A stretch of DNA of 64,000 nucleotides from Mactromeris polynyma (Eukaryota; Mollusca; Bivalvia; Venerida; Mactridae): assembly GCA_032209605.1 (NCBI GenBank), contig JASFXZ010000039.1, forward strand, positions 3,224,001-3,288,000, given 5' to 3'. The notes below the pieces were generated by a model, which was given only the letters and a program-made list of their open reading frames with translations, had not been told where the DNA came from and searched no databases. A program made the translations under genes and the position numbers. Of this stretch, positions 34,976-47,600 are shown piece by piece; within the stretch, counting starts at the first letter, position 1, and every line of letters begins with the position of its first letter.

Positions 34976-37432
34976 GGCAACCTTGAGGTAGCCAGCAGAC
35001 AATCTTGAGGTAGCCAGCAGACAATCTTGAGGTAGCCAGCAGACAATCTTGATGTAGCCAGCAGACAATCTTGATGTAGCCAGCAGAAAATCTTGGGGTA
35101 GCCAGCAGACAATCTTGAGGTAGCCAGCATACAATCTTGGGGTAGCCAGCAGACAATCTTGGTGTAGCCAGCAGACAATCTTGGGGTAGCCAACATGCAA
35201 TCTTGAGGTAGCCAGCAGACAACCTTAAGGTAGCCAACATGCAGTCTTGAGGTAGCCCGCAGACAATCTTGATTGAGCCAACAGACAACATTGAGGTAGC
35301 CAGCAGACAATCTTGGTGTAGCCAGCAGACAATCTTGGGGTAGCCAGCAGACAATCTTGAGGTAGCCAGCAGACAATCTTGAGGTAGCCAGCAGACAATC
35401 TTGAGGTAGCCAACAGACAACTTTGAGGTAGCCAGCAGACAATCTTGGGGTAGCCAACATGCAATCTTGAGGTAGCCAGCAGACAACCTTAAGCTAGCCA
35501 ACATGCAGTCTTGAGGTAGCCCGCATAAAATCTTGAGGGAGCCAGCAGACAACCTTGAGGTAGCCAACATGCAATCTTGAGGTAGCCAACATGTAATCTT
35601 GAAGTACCCAGCAGACAATCTTGAGGTAGCCAACATGCAATTTTGAGGTAGCCAACATGCAATCTTGAGGTAGCCAACATGCAATCTTGAGGTAGCCAGC
35701 AGACAATCTTGGGATAGCCAACATGCAATCTTGAGGTAGCCAACATGCAATCTTGAGGGAGCCAGCAGAAAATCTTGAGGTAGCCAGCAGACAACCTTGA
35801 GATAGTCAACATGCAATCTTGAGGTAGACAATATGCAATCTTGATGTGGCCAACAGACAATCTTGAGGTAGCCAACATGCAATCGTGAGGTAGCCAGCAT
35901 GCAATCTTGAGGTAGTCAACATGCAATCTTGAGGTAGCCAGCATGCAATCTTGAGGTAGTCAACATGCAATCGTGAGGTAGCCAGCATGCAATCTTGAGG
36001 TAGTCAACAGACAATCTTGAGGTAGTCAACATGCAATCGTGAGGTAGCCAGCATGCAATCTTGAGGTAGCCAGCATGCAATCTTAAGGTAGCCAGCATGC
36101 AATCTTGAGATAGTCAACATGCAATCTTGAGATAGTCAACATGCAATCGTGAGATAGTCAACATGCAATCGTGAGATAGTCAACATGCAATCGTGAGGTA
36201 GCCAGCATGCAATCGTGAGGTAGCCAGCATGCAATCGTGAGGTAGCCAGCATGCAATCTTGAGGTAGTCAACATGCAATCTTGAGGTAGCCAACATGCAA
36301 TCGTGAGGTAGCCAGCATGCAATCTTGAGATAGTCAACATGCAATCTTGAGGTAGCCAACATGCAATCTTGATGTGGCCAACATGCAATCTTGATGTGGC
36401 CAACATGCAATCTTGAGATAGTCAACATGCAATCTTGAGATAGTCAACATGCAATCTTGAGATAGTCAACATGCAATCTTGAGATAGTCAACATGCAATC
36501 TTGAGGTAGCCAACATGCAATCTTGATGTGGCCAACATGCAATCTTGAGATAGTCAACATGCAATCTTGAGGTAGACAATTATGCAATCTTGATGTGGCC
36601 AACAGACAATCTTGAGGTAGCCAACATGCAATCTTGAGATAGTCAACATGCAATCTTGAGGTAGCCAACATGCAATCTTGAGATAGTCAACATGCAATCT
36701 TGAGGTAGACAATTATGCAATCTTGATGTGGCCAACAGACAATCTTGAGGTAGCCAACATGCAATCGTGAGGTAGCCAGCATGCAATCTTGAGATAGTCA
36801 ACATGCAATCTTGAGGTAGCCAACATGCAATCTTGAGGTAGCCAGCATGCAATCTTGAGATAGTCAACATGCAATCTTGAGGTAGCCAACATGCAATCGT
36901 GAGGTAGCCAACATGCAATCTTGAGGTAGCCAGCATGCAATCTTGAGATAGTCAACATGCAATCTTGAGGTAGCCAACATGCAATCGTGAAGTAGCCAGC
37001 ATGCAATCTTGAGATAGTCAACATGCAATCTTGAGGTAGCCAACATGCAATCTTGAGGTAGCCAGCATGCAATCTTGATGTGGCCAACATGCAATCTTGA
37101 GGTAGCCAACATGCAATCTTGAGGTAGCCAGCATGCAATCTTGATGTGGCCAACATGCAATCTTGAGGTAGCCAACATGCAATCGTGAGGTAGCCAGCAT
37201 GCAATCTTGAGATAGTCAACATGCAATCTTGAGGTAGCCAGCATGCAATCTTGAGATAGTCAACATGCAATCTTGAGGTAGCCAACATGCAATCGTGAGG
37301 TAGCCAGCATGCAATCTTGAGATAGTCAACAGACAATCTTGAGGTAGCCAACATGCAATCTTGAGATAGTCAACAGACAATCTTGAGATAGTCAACATGC
37401 AATCTTGAGGTAGCCAACATGCAATCTTGTTG
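34976..37432 (-). repeat. 22-bp minisatellite, about 111 copies
   Basis: The unit is gaggtagccaacatgcaatctt. Variants ccagcagac dominate the left third (34976-35700), while gatagtcaacatgcaatc and gatgtggcc are frequent in the right part. It is the longest array here. Stop-free - strand frames repeat LATSRLHVGYLKIACWLPQDC; this is a 66-bp (3 x 22) translation artefact. Confidence 0.96.
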
Positions 37433-38559
37433 CCCAATATTATGTTTATAGCGAGACAAACATGATTTGTTAGCATACACTGGTGCAGAGTATGGGGCAT
37501 GCTGACCGCTTTTTTAAACTTAAATACTATTTAAATTTTAAATCCCCAAAGTAACAAATGAATGTGTTAGACATGTCAGTCATGCTGTTATTACAATCTA
37601 ATAGTTTTGGTCATTGCAATCTCCGGATCAATTAACACTGTTATGGGTTAAAAAAGGCGTGTTAGCCTCAGTTGGTGAACTCTTCTTTACCTTGTGTGTT
37701 GTCAGTAAAAATGATCATGGTCGCCCGAGGTTTATTGTTACATTTGACCATATTTGGTGATGCTGATGAATGTTTTTTCCAATTATAAGATTAGAAATGT
37801 AGTGAATAAATAGCTGCAGGATTTGTGTTAATACTTGTGAGAAAATTTGTTGAAGGTCATCTTTTGTAAGCTGTGAAAAAAGCTACTTTGTTTAATTCTG
37901 TGTAGAACTTGTTATATACATGTAGTATCTCAGTGATTGTTAAATTTGTTTGTTTTACCCTCATAAAGACTAATACTTGTGTGGATGCAGCAATTTAGAT
38001 AAGTGTGATCAAGGGGTCCAGTTGGTGGGTGAGGCAGTGGATCTAAGTCAGCTTTGGAGTCCTTAGAGTTGTGTAATGCAATGCATGTAATATGCTAAAC
38101 AGTGAGACCCTTAAATTTGGGACCCCCTCTTGATCTAGGATTAAGACAGCCCTTTTTTTCCAAAATCTCACAGATCTGGAGGTTTCTTGAGGGATTGTAA
38201 ATTATAAGAAAGAATGTCCTGATTTATTATAACTCCCCCCACATAGTGGCGACATATTGATGTTATGCTGTCAATGTAGATGTTAGTCTGTCTGTCTGGA
38301 TGTCTGACAGTATTTCTGTGCTTGATCTTCTAGACCAGTGGTTGGATTTCATTGAAACTTCACATGTGTCATTGCTACCAGCCTAGTTAAGCATATTGTC
38401 AGCTTTGAGTGGTCGGATATTTTTGCAGAGTTATGGCCCTTTGTGTGCATTGGCGGAGACATAAATGTTTTCCAAAAACAAGCTGTATTTTAAATCTAAT
38501 TTTCATTATTTTCAGGAAATAAGTCAGTTTGAAAATTGACTTCATCAACAGATTTAACA
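37433..38559 (+). promoter_or_regulatory. ORC5 upstream region, promoter not resolved
   Basis: About 1.1 kb of non-array sequence lies between the 22-bp array and the ORC5 ATG. Any ORC5 promoter or 5'UTR must start here. A possible acceptor tttcag at about 38510-38515 could mean a non-coding first exon further upstream. No TATA box is convincing. Part of it (38226-38460) is a dispersed repeat containing gcagagttatggccctt. Confidence 0.35.
38226..38460 (+). mobile_element. dispersed repeat fragment, 'agttatggccc' type
   Basis: Carries ataactccccccacatagtgg, then cttcacatgtgtcattgc and gcagagttatggccct. Similar phrases occur at 46195-46420 and 59340-59540, so this is a dispersed low-identity family. 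Confidence 0.4.
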
Positions 38560-38619
38560 ATGGATCAAGTTTTGTGTAGAGATAAACAAATATCACTTCT
38601 AACAGATTTATTTGGAAAG
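38560..38619 (+). CDS. ORC5: ORC5 exon 1
   Basis: Encodes residues 1-20 ([20 protein letters not shown]) and ends in phase 0 at donor AAG|GTATGT. This ATG is the only one in frame upstream of the conserved LCRD...LFG segment. Confidence 0.9.
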
Positions 38620-41600
38620 GTATGTATAGTAGCTGTATTCATATTCTATGAACATTCCTGTCCTGCAGGTGTTTTGCTTGTGGAAATGTTTGTGAGTAGG
38701 TGGTTGCAGGTGCTTTGCAAGCAGAAAGGTTTGTGAGTAGGGGGTTACTTGTGTTTTGCAAGCAGAAAGGTTTGTGAGTAGGTGGTTGCAGGTGCTTTGC
38801 AAGCAGAAAGGTTTGTGAGTAGGTGTTTGCACGTGCTTTGCAAGCAGAAAGGTTTGTGAGTAGGGGGTTACTTGTGTTTTGCAAGCAGAAAGGTTTGTGA
38901 GTAGGTGGTTGCAGGTGCTTAGCAAGCAGAAAGGTTTGTGAGTAGGTGGTTGCAGGTGCTTTGCAAGCAGAAAGGTTTGTGAGTAGGTGGTTGCAGGTGC
39001 TTAGCAAGCAGAAAGGTTTGTGAGTAGGTGGTTGCAGGTGCTTTGCAAGCAGAAAGGTTTGTGAGTAGGTGGTTGCAGGTGCTAAGCAAGCAGAAAGGTT
39101 TGTGAGTAGGGGGTTACTTGTGCTTTGCAAGCAGAAAGGTTTGTGAGTAGGTGGTTGCAAGTGCTTAGCAAGCAGAAAGGTTTGTGAGTAGGGGGTTACT
39201 TGTGTTTTGCAAGCAGAAAGGTTTGTGAGTAGGGGGTTACTTGTGCTTTGCAAGCAGAAAGGTTTGTGAGTAGGGGGTTACTTGTGATTTGCAAGCAGAA
39301 AGGTTTGTGAGTAGGGGGTTACTTGTGTTTTGCAAGCAGAAAGGTTTGTGAGTAGGGGGTTACTTGTGTTTTGCAAGCAGAAAGGTTTGTGAGTAGGGGG
39401 TTACTTGTGCTTTGCAAGCAGAAAGATTTGTGAGTAGGGGGTTACTTGTGTTTTGCAAGCAGAAAGGTTTGTGAGTAGGTGGTTGCAGGTGCTTAGCAAG
39501 CGGAAAGGTTTGTGAGTAGGGGGTTACTTGTGCTTTGCAAGCAGAAAGGTTTGTGAGTAGGTGGTTGCAGGTGCTTTGCAAGCAGAAAGGTTTGTGAGTA
39601 GGGGGTTACTTGTGTTTTGCAAGCAGAAAGGTTTGTGAGTAGGTGGTTGCAGGTGCTTTGCAAGCAGAAAGGTTTGTGAGTAGGTGTTTGCAGGTGCTTT
39701 GCAAGCAGAAAGGTTTGTGAGTAGGGGGTTACTTGTGCTTTGCAAGCAGAAAGGTTTGTGAGTAGGTGGTTGCAGGTGCTTTGCAAGCAGAAAGGTTTGT
39801 GAGTAGGGGGTTACTTGTGCTTTGCAAGCAGAAAGGTTTGTGAGTAGGGGGTTACTTGTGTTTTGCAAGCAGAAAGGTTTGTGAGTAGGTGGTTGCAGGT
39901 GCTTAGCAAGCAGAAAGGTTTGTGAGTAGGGGGTTACTTGTGTTTTGCAAGCAGAAAGGTTTGTGAGTAGGTGGTTACAGGTGCTTTGCAAGCAGAAAGG
40001 TTTGTGAGTAGGGGGTTACTTGTGTTTTGCAAGCAGAAAGGTTTGTGAGTAGGTGGTTGCAGGTGCTTTGCAAGCAGAAAGGTTTGTGAGTTGGGGGTTA
40101 CTTGTGTTTTGCAAGCAGAAAGGTTTGTGAGTAGGTGGTTGCAGGTGCTTTGCAAGCAGAAAGGTTTGTGAGTAGGGGGTTACTTGTGTTTTGCAAGCAG
40201 AAAGGTTTGTGAGTAGGGGGTTACTTGTGTTTTGCAAGCAGAAAGGTTTGTGAGTAGGGGGTTACTTGTGTTTTGCAAGCAGAAAGGTTTGTGAGTAGGT
40301 GGTTGCAGGTGCTTTGCAAGCAGAAAGGTTTGTGAGTAGGGGGTTACTTGTGTTTTGCAAGTAAAAAGGTTTGTGAGTAGGGGGTTACTTGTGTTTTGCG
40401 AGCAGAATGGTTTGTGAGTAGGGGGTTACTTGTGTTTTGCAAGCAGAAAGGTTTGTGAGTAGGGAGTTACTTGTGCTTTACTTGCGGAAATGCTTGTTAG
40501 TAGGGGGTTACTTGTGTTTTCTGCGGTAATGTTGGCTAGTCCGTGGGTACAGGTGCTTTGCAAGCAGAAAGGTTTGCGAGTAGGTGGTTGCAGATGCTTT
40601 GCGAGCAGAAAGGTTTGCTAGTAGGTGGTTGCAGGTGCTTTGCGAGCAGAAATGTTTGTGAGTACATGGGTACAGGTGCTTTGCAAGCAGAAATGTTCGT
40701 GAATATGGTGTTACATGTGTTTTTGTGAGCAGAAATGTTTGTGAAAAGGGGGTTACAGGTGCTTTGCTGGTGTACAGGCTTCCCAGGTTGTCTTGATATT
40801 TGGTCAGAGAAGCTTACAATAATTGTCTGACCTAATAAATTTTGTCTGACGTTTACTGGTTTTAAATTCTAGGTAGCTTGTGAACTTGCTGGACAATTGG
40901 TCAGGACCATGCAAATAGCAAATAGGATATGTTTGAAATGTATTTGACATATCAGTCGGTCTTAGTGCAACTACATGCCTTTGTGATGTAGCTTTCTAAT
41001 GGAAAATGGTATGTGGCAGTGTATAAAAAACTAGAAATAATTTGTTTACCAGATTTGTTACTCTTCAAAATGAGTTAAAATATACATTGTTTCCTTCCAT
41101 GTCACAGATATCAATGGTTTTATACAACACTACTGTAACTCAGTTTTGGTAAAGATTTTGTACATGACCCATCGAATCAGATACAAACATTTTATTCCAA
41201 ACCCTTGATATCTCCTGTATTCACAGTTATACTTTTATTACAGCCTGACCAGTACGCATATCTCCTGTATTCACTTAACAGTCATACTTGATTACTGCCT
41301 GACCAGTACACATATCTCATGTATTCACTTAACAGTCAAACTTGATTACAGCCTAACCAGTACACATATCTCCTGTATTCACTTAACAGTCATACGTTAT
41401 TACAGCCTGACCAGTACACATACCTCCTATATTCACTTAACAGTCATACTTGATTACAGCCTGACCAGTACACATATCTCATGTATTCACTTAACAGTCA
41501 TACTTGATTACAGCCCGACCAGTACACATATCTATACTTGATTACAGCCTGACCAGTACACATATCTCCTGTATTCACTTAACAGTCATACTTTATGACA

Positions 41601-44600
41601 GCCCGACCAGTACACATATCTCCTGTATTCACTTAACAGTTATACTTTATGACAGCCTGACCAGTACACATATCTCCTGTATTCACTTAACAGTTATACT
41701 TTATGACAGCCTGACCAGTACACATATCTCCTGTATTCACTTAACAGTCATACTTTATGACAGCCTGACCAGTACACATATCTCCTGTATTCACTTAACA
41801 GTTATACTTTATGACAGCCCGACCAGTACACATATCTCCTGTATTCACTTAACAGTCATACTTTATGACAGCCTGACCAGTACACATATCTCCTGTATTC
41901 ACTTAACAGTCATACTTTATGACAGCCCGACCAGTACACATATCTATACTTGATTACAGCCTGACCAGTACACATATCTATACTTGATTACAGCCTGACC
42001 AGTACACATATCTCCTGTATTCACTTAACAGTTATACTTTATGACAGCCTGACCAGTACACATATCTCCTGTATTCACTTAACAGTTATACTTGATTACA
42101 GCCCGACCAGTACACATATCTCCTGTATTCACTTAACAGTTATACTTTATGACAGCCTGACCAGTACACATATCTCCTATATTCACTTAACAGTCATACT
42201 TTATTACAGCCTGACCAGTACACAGTTCCAGGTATCTTTCTGTACGGTCATACATCTACTGGCAAGACTTTGGTGGTTAACTCTTTGTTAAAATCTTTGG
42301 AGGTAAGTACATGCTGACAGTTTTATGTATACAAGTTCTCCTGTGGTCATTTATATGTCATGCCACAGGATGATAGGTACATCGCTAGCTGTGGGGTGTT
42401 CTAAGATTTACTTCATTATTATCGTCTGTTTGAAAAATATGAAGAGCTATTGTTGTATCTTGATCCTCATTGTTGTCTGCATCTCTGCGTCTGGGTCCAC
42501 AAAAATGTTAAATATTGTGTTTAGCTCAGTTTCTGCAATAATCTAGGTCCTAATGATTATATGACCTGCAGGACCCGGAATTATAATGAATACTAACACT
42601 CAGCACTCAAATCTCAGATCACAAAATTAATTCTTACGAGTCTGATAGTGACTCATATTGAATGTGCAAATGGTATGATAATGTTAAATAAGTCCTGAAT
42701 ATTCTATGCGGCTCATATTCTTGGGAGATTTGAGTGTAATATTTGATCAGGGAGAAACTATTAAGTCTTGAGTGTTGAGTGTGGCATGGTACTCCCATAT
42801 CTCATATATATTCAGCTTGCATTTGGCATTTACATGTAGTTTCCACGCTCAAATTTCCTCTATCAGTCTCTTAAGTAAATTCTACGATTCTAAAGTATTT
42901 GATATAATCCCGGACCCAGATGAGCATCTGCATCTGCTTGCAGCTCTCTTGTTATAATCCCGGACCCAGATGTGCGTCTGCATCTGCTTGCAGCTCTCTT
43001 GTTATAATCCCGGACCCAGATGAGCATCTGCATCTGCTTGCAGCTTTCTTGTTATAATCCCAGACCCAGATGAGCATCTGCATCTGCTTGCAGCTCTCTT
43101 GTTATAATCCAGGACCCAGATGAGCATCTGCATCTGCTTGCAGCTCTCTTGTTATAATCCAGGACCCAGATGAGCATCTGCATCTGCTTGCAGCTCTCTT
43201 GTTATAATCCAGGACCCAGATGAGCATCTGCATCTGCTTGCAGCTCTCTTGTTATATTCCCCGACCCAGATGAGCATCTGCATCTGCTTGCAGCTCTCTT
43301 GTTATATTCCCCGACCCAGATGAGAGTCTGCATCTGCTTGCAGCTTTCTTGTTATATTCCCCGACCCAGATGAGCGTCTGCATCTGCTTGCAGCTCTCTT
43401 GTTATATTCCCCGACCTAGATGAGCATCTGCATCTGCTTGCAGCTCTCTTGTTATATTCCCCGACCCAGATGAGCATCTGCATCTGCTTGCAGCTCTCTT
43501 GTTATATTCCCCGACCCAGATGAGCATCTGCATCTGCTTGCAGCTCTCTTGTTATATTCCCCGACCCAGATGAGCATCTGCATCTGCTTGCAGCTCTCTT
43601 GTTATATTCCCCGACCCAGATGAGCGTCTGCATCTGCTTGCAGCTCTCTTGTTATATTCCCCGACCCAGATGAGCGTCTGCATCTGCTTGCAGCTCTCTT
43701 GTTATATTCCCCGACCCAGATGAGCGTCTGCATCTGCTTGCAGCTCTCTTGTTATATTCCCCGACCCAGATGAGCGTCTGCATCTGCTTGCAGCTCTCTT
43801 GTTATATTCCCCGACCCAGATGAGCGTCTGCATCTGCTTGCAGCTCTCTTGTTATATTCCCCGACCCAGATGAGCGTCTGCATCTGCTTGCAGCTCTCTT
43901 GTTATATTCCCCGACCCAGATGAGCGTCTGCATCTGCTTGCAGCTCTCTTGTTATATTCCCCGACCCAGATGAGAGTCTGCATCTGCTTGCAGCTCTCTT
44001 GTTATATTCCCCGACCCAGATGAGCGTCTGCATCTGCTTGCAGCTCTCTTGTTATATTCCCCGACCCAGATGAGAGTTTGCATCTGCTTGCAGCTATCTT
44101 GTTATATTCCCCGACCCAGATGAGCATCTGCATCTGCTTGCAGCTCTCTTGTTATATTCCCCGACCCAGATGAGTGTCTGCATCTGCTTGCAGCTTTCTT
44201 GTTATATTCCCCGACCCAGATGAGTGTCTGCATCTGCTTGCAGCTTTCTTGTTATATTCCCCGACCCAGATGAGCATCTGCATCTGCTTGCAGCTCTCTT
44301 GTTATATTCCCCGACCCAGATGAGTGTCTGCATCTGCTTGCAGCTTTCTTGTTATATTCCCCGACCCAGATGAGTGTCTGCATCTGCTTGCAGCTTTCTT
44401 GTTATATTCCCCGACCCAGATGAGCATCTGCATCTGCTTGCAGCTCTCTTGTTATATTCCCCGACCCAGATGAGCATCTGCATCTGCTTGTAGCTCTCTT
44501 GTTATATTCCCCGACCCAGATGAGCATCTGCTTGCAGCTCTCTTGTTATAATCCCGGACCCAGATGAGCATCTGCATCTGCTTGCAGCTTTCTTGTTATA

Positions 44601-47600
44601 TTCCCCGACCCAGATGAGCGTCTGCATCTGCTTGCAGCTCTCTTGTTATAATCCCGGACCCAGATGAGCATCTGCATCTGCTTGCAGCTCTCTTGTTATA
44701 TTCCCCGACCCAGATGAGCGTCTGCATCTGCTTGCAGCTCTCTTGTTATAATCATCATTATTCTTTAATTGTCATCGTAATCATAAATCTCCTTTCAATT
44801 GATCGAGTAATAAATAAATTAATCAATGAAATCAATCAATAATTTATCCAATATTTGATCTGGATATGATATTCAGTTTTGTAAATATTTCTCACAATGT
44901 ATAAATAATTATAAAAAATATGCATGTTTGATTTGGATTTTGGTTTTCATGCAGAAGTATTGCGTGTAAACTATTTAATTTTGAAGAAACATTTCTTGTG
45001 CAAATCTACCCAGTAGACACATGTAAATTCTCGTGCCTGTCACATATATTGTTTATATTTCAGGTGCCTTATATGTTAGTGAACTGTGTAGAATGCTACA
45101 ATCAAAAATTTCTGTATGAACATATCTTGAACAATATTAACAAAGACGCAGCAGACATTACAGGCAACTTTGATAATCTGATCAAATGTGATAACATGAA
45201 CGATTTTATTCGCTTGCTGAAACATGTTATGGCGGAGAAGAAGCTTTTGTCTCAGACACTTTATATTGTAAGTTTGTCAGTGATCTTTACAGTGCCATTG
45301 ATTTCCTAGTCTAAATTGATATATCGAGGCTAGTGACGATATGTCAGTCTTTGTCCATGGGAATAGAAAATTAAGATATAATAGGGATGTGCAGGGGTCT
45401 AGGGAAAGCGCGTCTGACTCCTGATCCGAAGGTGGTGAGTTCGAGCCCTGCAGTAAGCGACTTCACAATCCCAGAATTTGGCATGAGTACTGGTTGGTAG
45501 TCAGGAAGCTGTCATCAGATTTACTGGTATAAGTTGTAACAACTTGTTTCACAATCCATGTAAAATAAATAAGTTTAAGATTTAATTGATCACTAATTGT
45601 GTTTATCCCACTGATGCTACACAAATGCTGTTTAAATATCCAAAATGCTCCCATCCCTAGCATCAATTTTGTTGGGATGCTGCCATTTTGTTTCTATAGG
45701 CAACCATAATGACAAAAGGACAAATAAATGTGCACTGCAGGAAATATTTTACCATTTTCATATTCATCTCGTAGTATATGCTAATTAGGCATTGTCTTCA
45801 TTCAATAATAATACTTTTACTATTTGTTCAATGTGATAGTTGCGTTAGTTTTTAATTATTTTATTAATGATTTTGAACACATATGTCATTGACTTTTCTT
45901 ACATAGACACTTAAATGTTTGTATGTTTATGACTGGTATATTCCCAGGTACTGGACAAAGCAGAACGTCTCCGTGACATGGAAGCAAATATTTTACCTGC
46001 TTTTCTAAGACTTCAAGAACTAGTGAGTAACAATGCTTGTTTTATAACATATTCCTCGTGGTATGAAAAACAAGACCCACAGTGTTTTATGGTGTTCATT
46101 CCTGCTGATCTGAGTCCTGTGTTATATTTCTACCCATAATATGTCCTGTAGATGTAACATTGTTATTTGCAGGTATAGTTCTTGTCAAATCAAATTTGTT
46201 TTATTATGCCCCCGTCATTCAAAGAATGCAAGGGACATAAAGTGATAGTACCTGTGCGCGTATGTGTGTGCATCAGATCTGTCCAATCAATAACTCTTGA
46301 CAGGATGGATGGATTCAATTCATGTTGAGCACATAAGCAAAGGATAATAAAATATAGTTCATGTTCGATTTCGGTTACATTATCCACCAATTTTTGTAGG
46401 AGTTATGGCCCTTTTTCAACTTGAAAAATTGGTTTCCAATCACAAATGCATGAAAAGCCTATAGAGGGGACATCTGTTTCATAGGACACATCTAGCTAAC
46501 TCTGTGTCAAGTAATTTGAAGAACACTGTTACTAAATTGTCCAATTATAAATTCTTCCCTACCTACTTTCGTTTGCACAAATACATAGGAACCTCTCTGA
46601 TAGACCACCTCAAAATTAAAGCCACTTCATTAATTAGGCCATATTTCATGGACCTGTTTACAAAAAAAAACTGTATTCTACCTTGAATATCAGACCACTT
46701 CACTACTATGACCGACTCTTCTAAACCAATATTGGTATTACTATTACGGTCCGCGGTATATATAATATGATGTGCTCAAGTTTCACACCATACAACCAAC
46801 TCCAAATATTTCACTAACCTGTTTAATACATATAAATCAAAATTACTGGTTTGGAAATATTTGAACGAAATGTATATTGATAATAACATCATTTAAATAA
46901 ATTACATGAGGTCAATAAGTAATCCTATGCAAATTGTTTGCAAGGTGTGGAAATTTCACGTGTTACAGGCTACAACAATTAATGAAATCTCAAGCAAACT
47001 AGCAATTGAAAAATATGTAAATGTTAAACTCAAACAACTTGCGTTTCCTCCCTCAAATGGAAACGCCCAAGTAATAGTCATACATTGATTGTGCATTTCT
47101 ATTTTTGTTTTGATATTTCAAAATGTTTACAAAATTTCTCGTTCTCTAAATGCATAATAATTAAGCCTCATGTAAAGAAAGAGAGATTAAGTTTCTACAG
47201 GGAACGTCACGTACATGTGACAATGCCTCCCCACACAGACCCCCGGGACAACAACAGTCGACAAAACATAAGGCACTGAGGAGGTGCAAGGGTAAACATG
47301 AATGGGAATAGGGGTGCAAGGAACAATCTGTGTTTGAGAACACAAACGACGTGGACGCAGCTTATAAACGCTGGTGACTGCTATCAAGCAATGAAGTGTC
47401 CGGGAAACGGGAATTGAACATTCCAACGGATTTTATATGACTTGCCCATTGAAATAATTGGGGAAGAGTGTAATGTAGTACAGTAAAACCTCAGTTAAAG
47501 ACCACTTCAATAATAAGACCACCTCAATAATAAGACCAACTCAATAATAAGACCATCTCAATAATAAGACCAACTCAATAATAAGACCATCTCAATAATA

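Noticed and set aside
34863..37500. - strand frames up to 345 codons repeating 'LATSRLHVGYLKIACWLPQDC'
   Set aside because: The 22-bp unit read in rotating frames. All frames overlap one another and there is no gene structure.
38639..40237. - strand frames repeating '[19 protein letters not shown]'
   Set aside because: Translation of the 41-bp intronic array on the strand opposite ORC5.
41504..41953. 149-codon frame repeating '[18 protein letters not shown]'
   Set aside because: It is the 54-bp acceptor array read out of the ORC5 frame. The unit in the ORC5 frame contains a stop.
24410..44750. CRISPR-like regular arrays
   Set aside because: Units are contiguous with no unique spacers, and the context is clearly eukaryotic.
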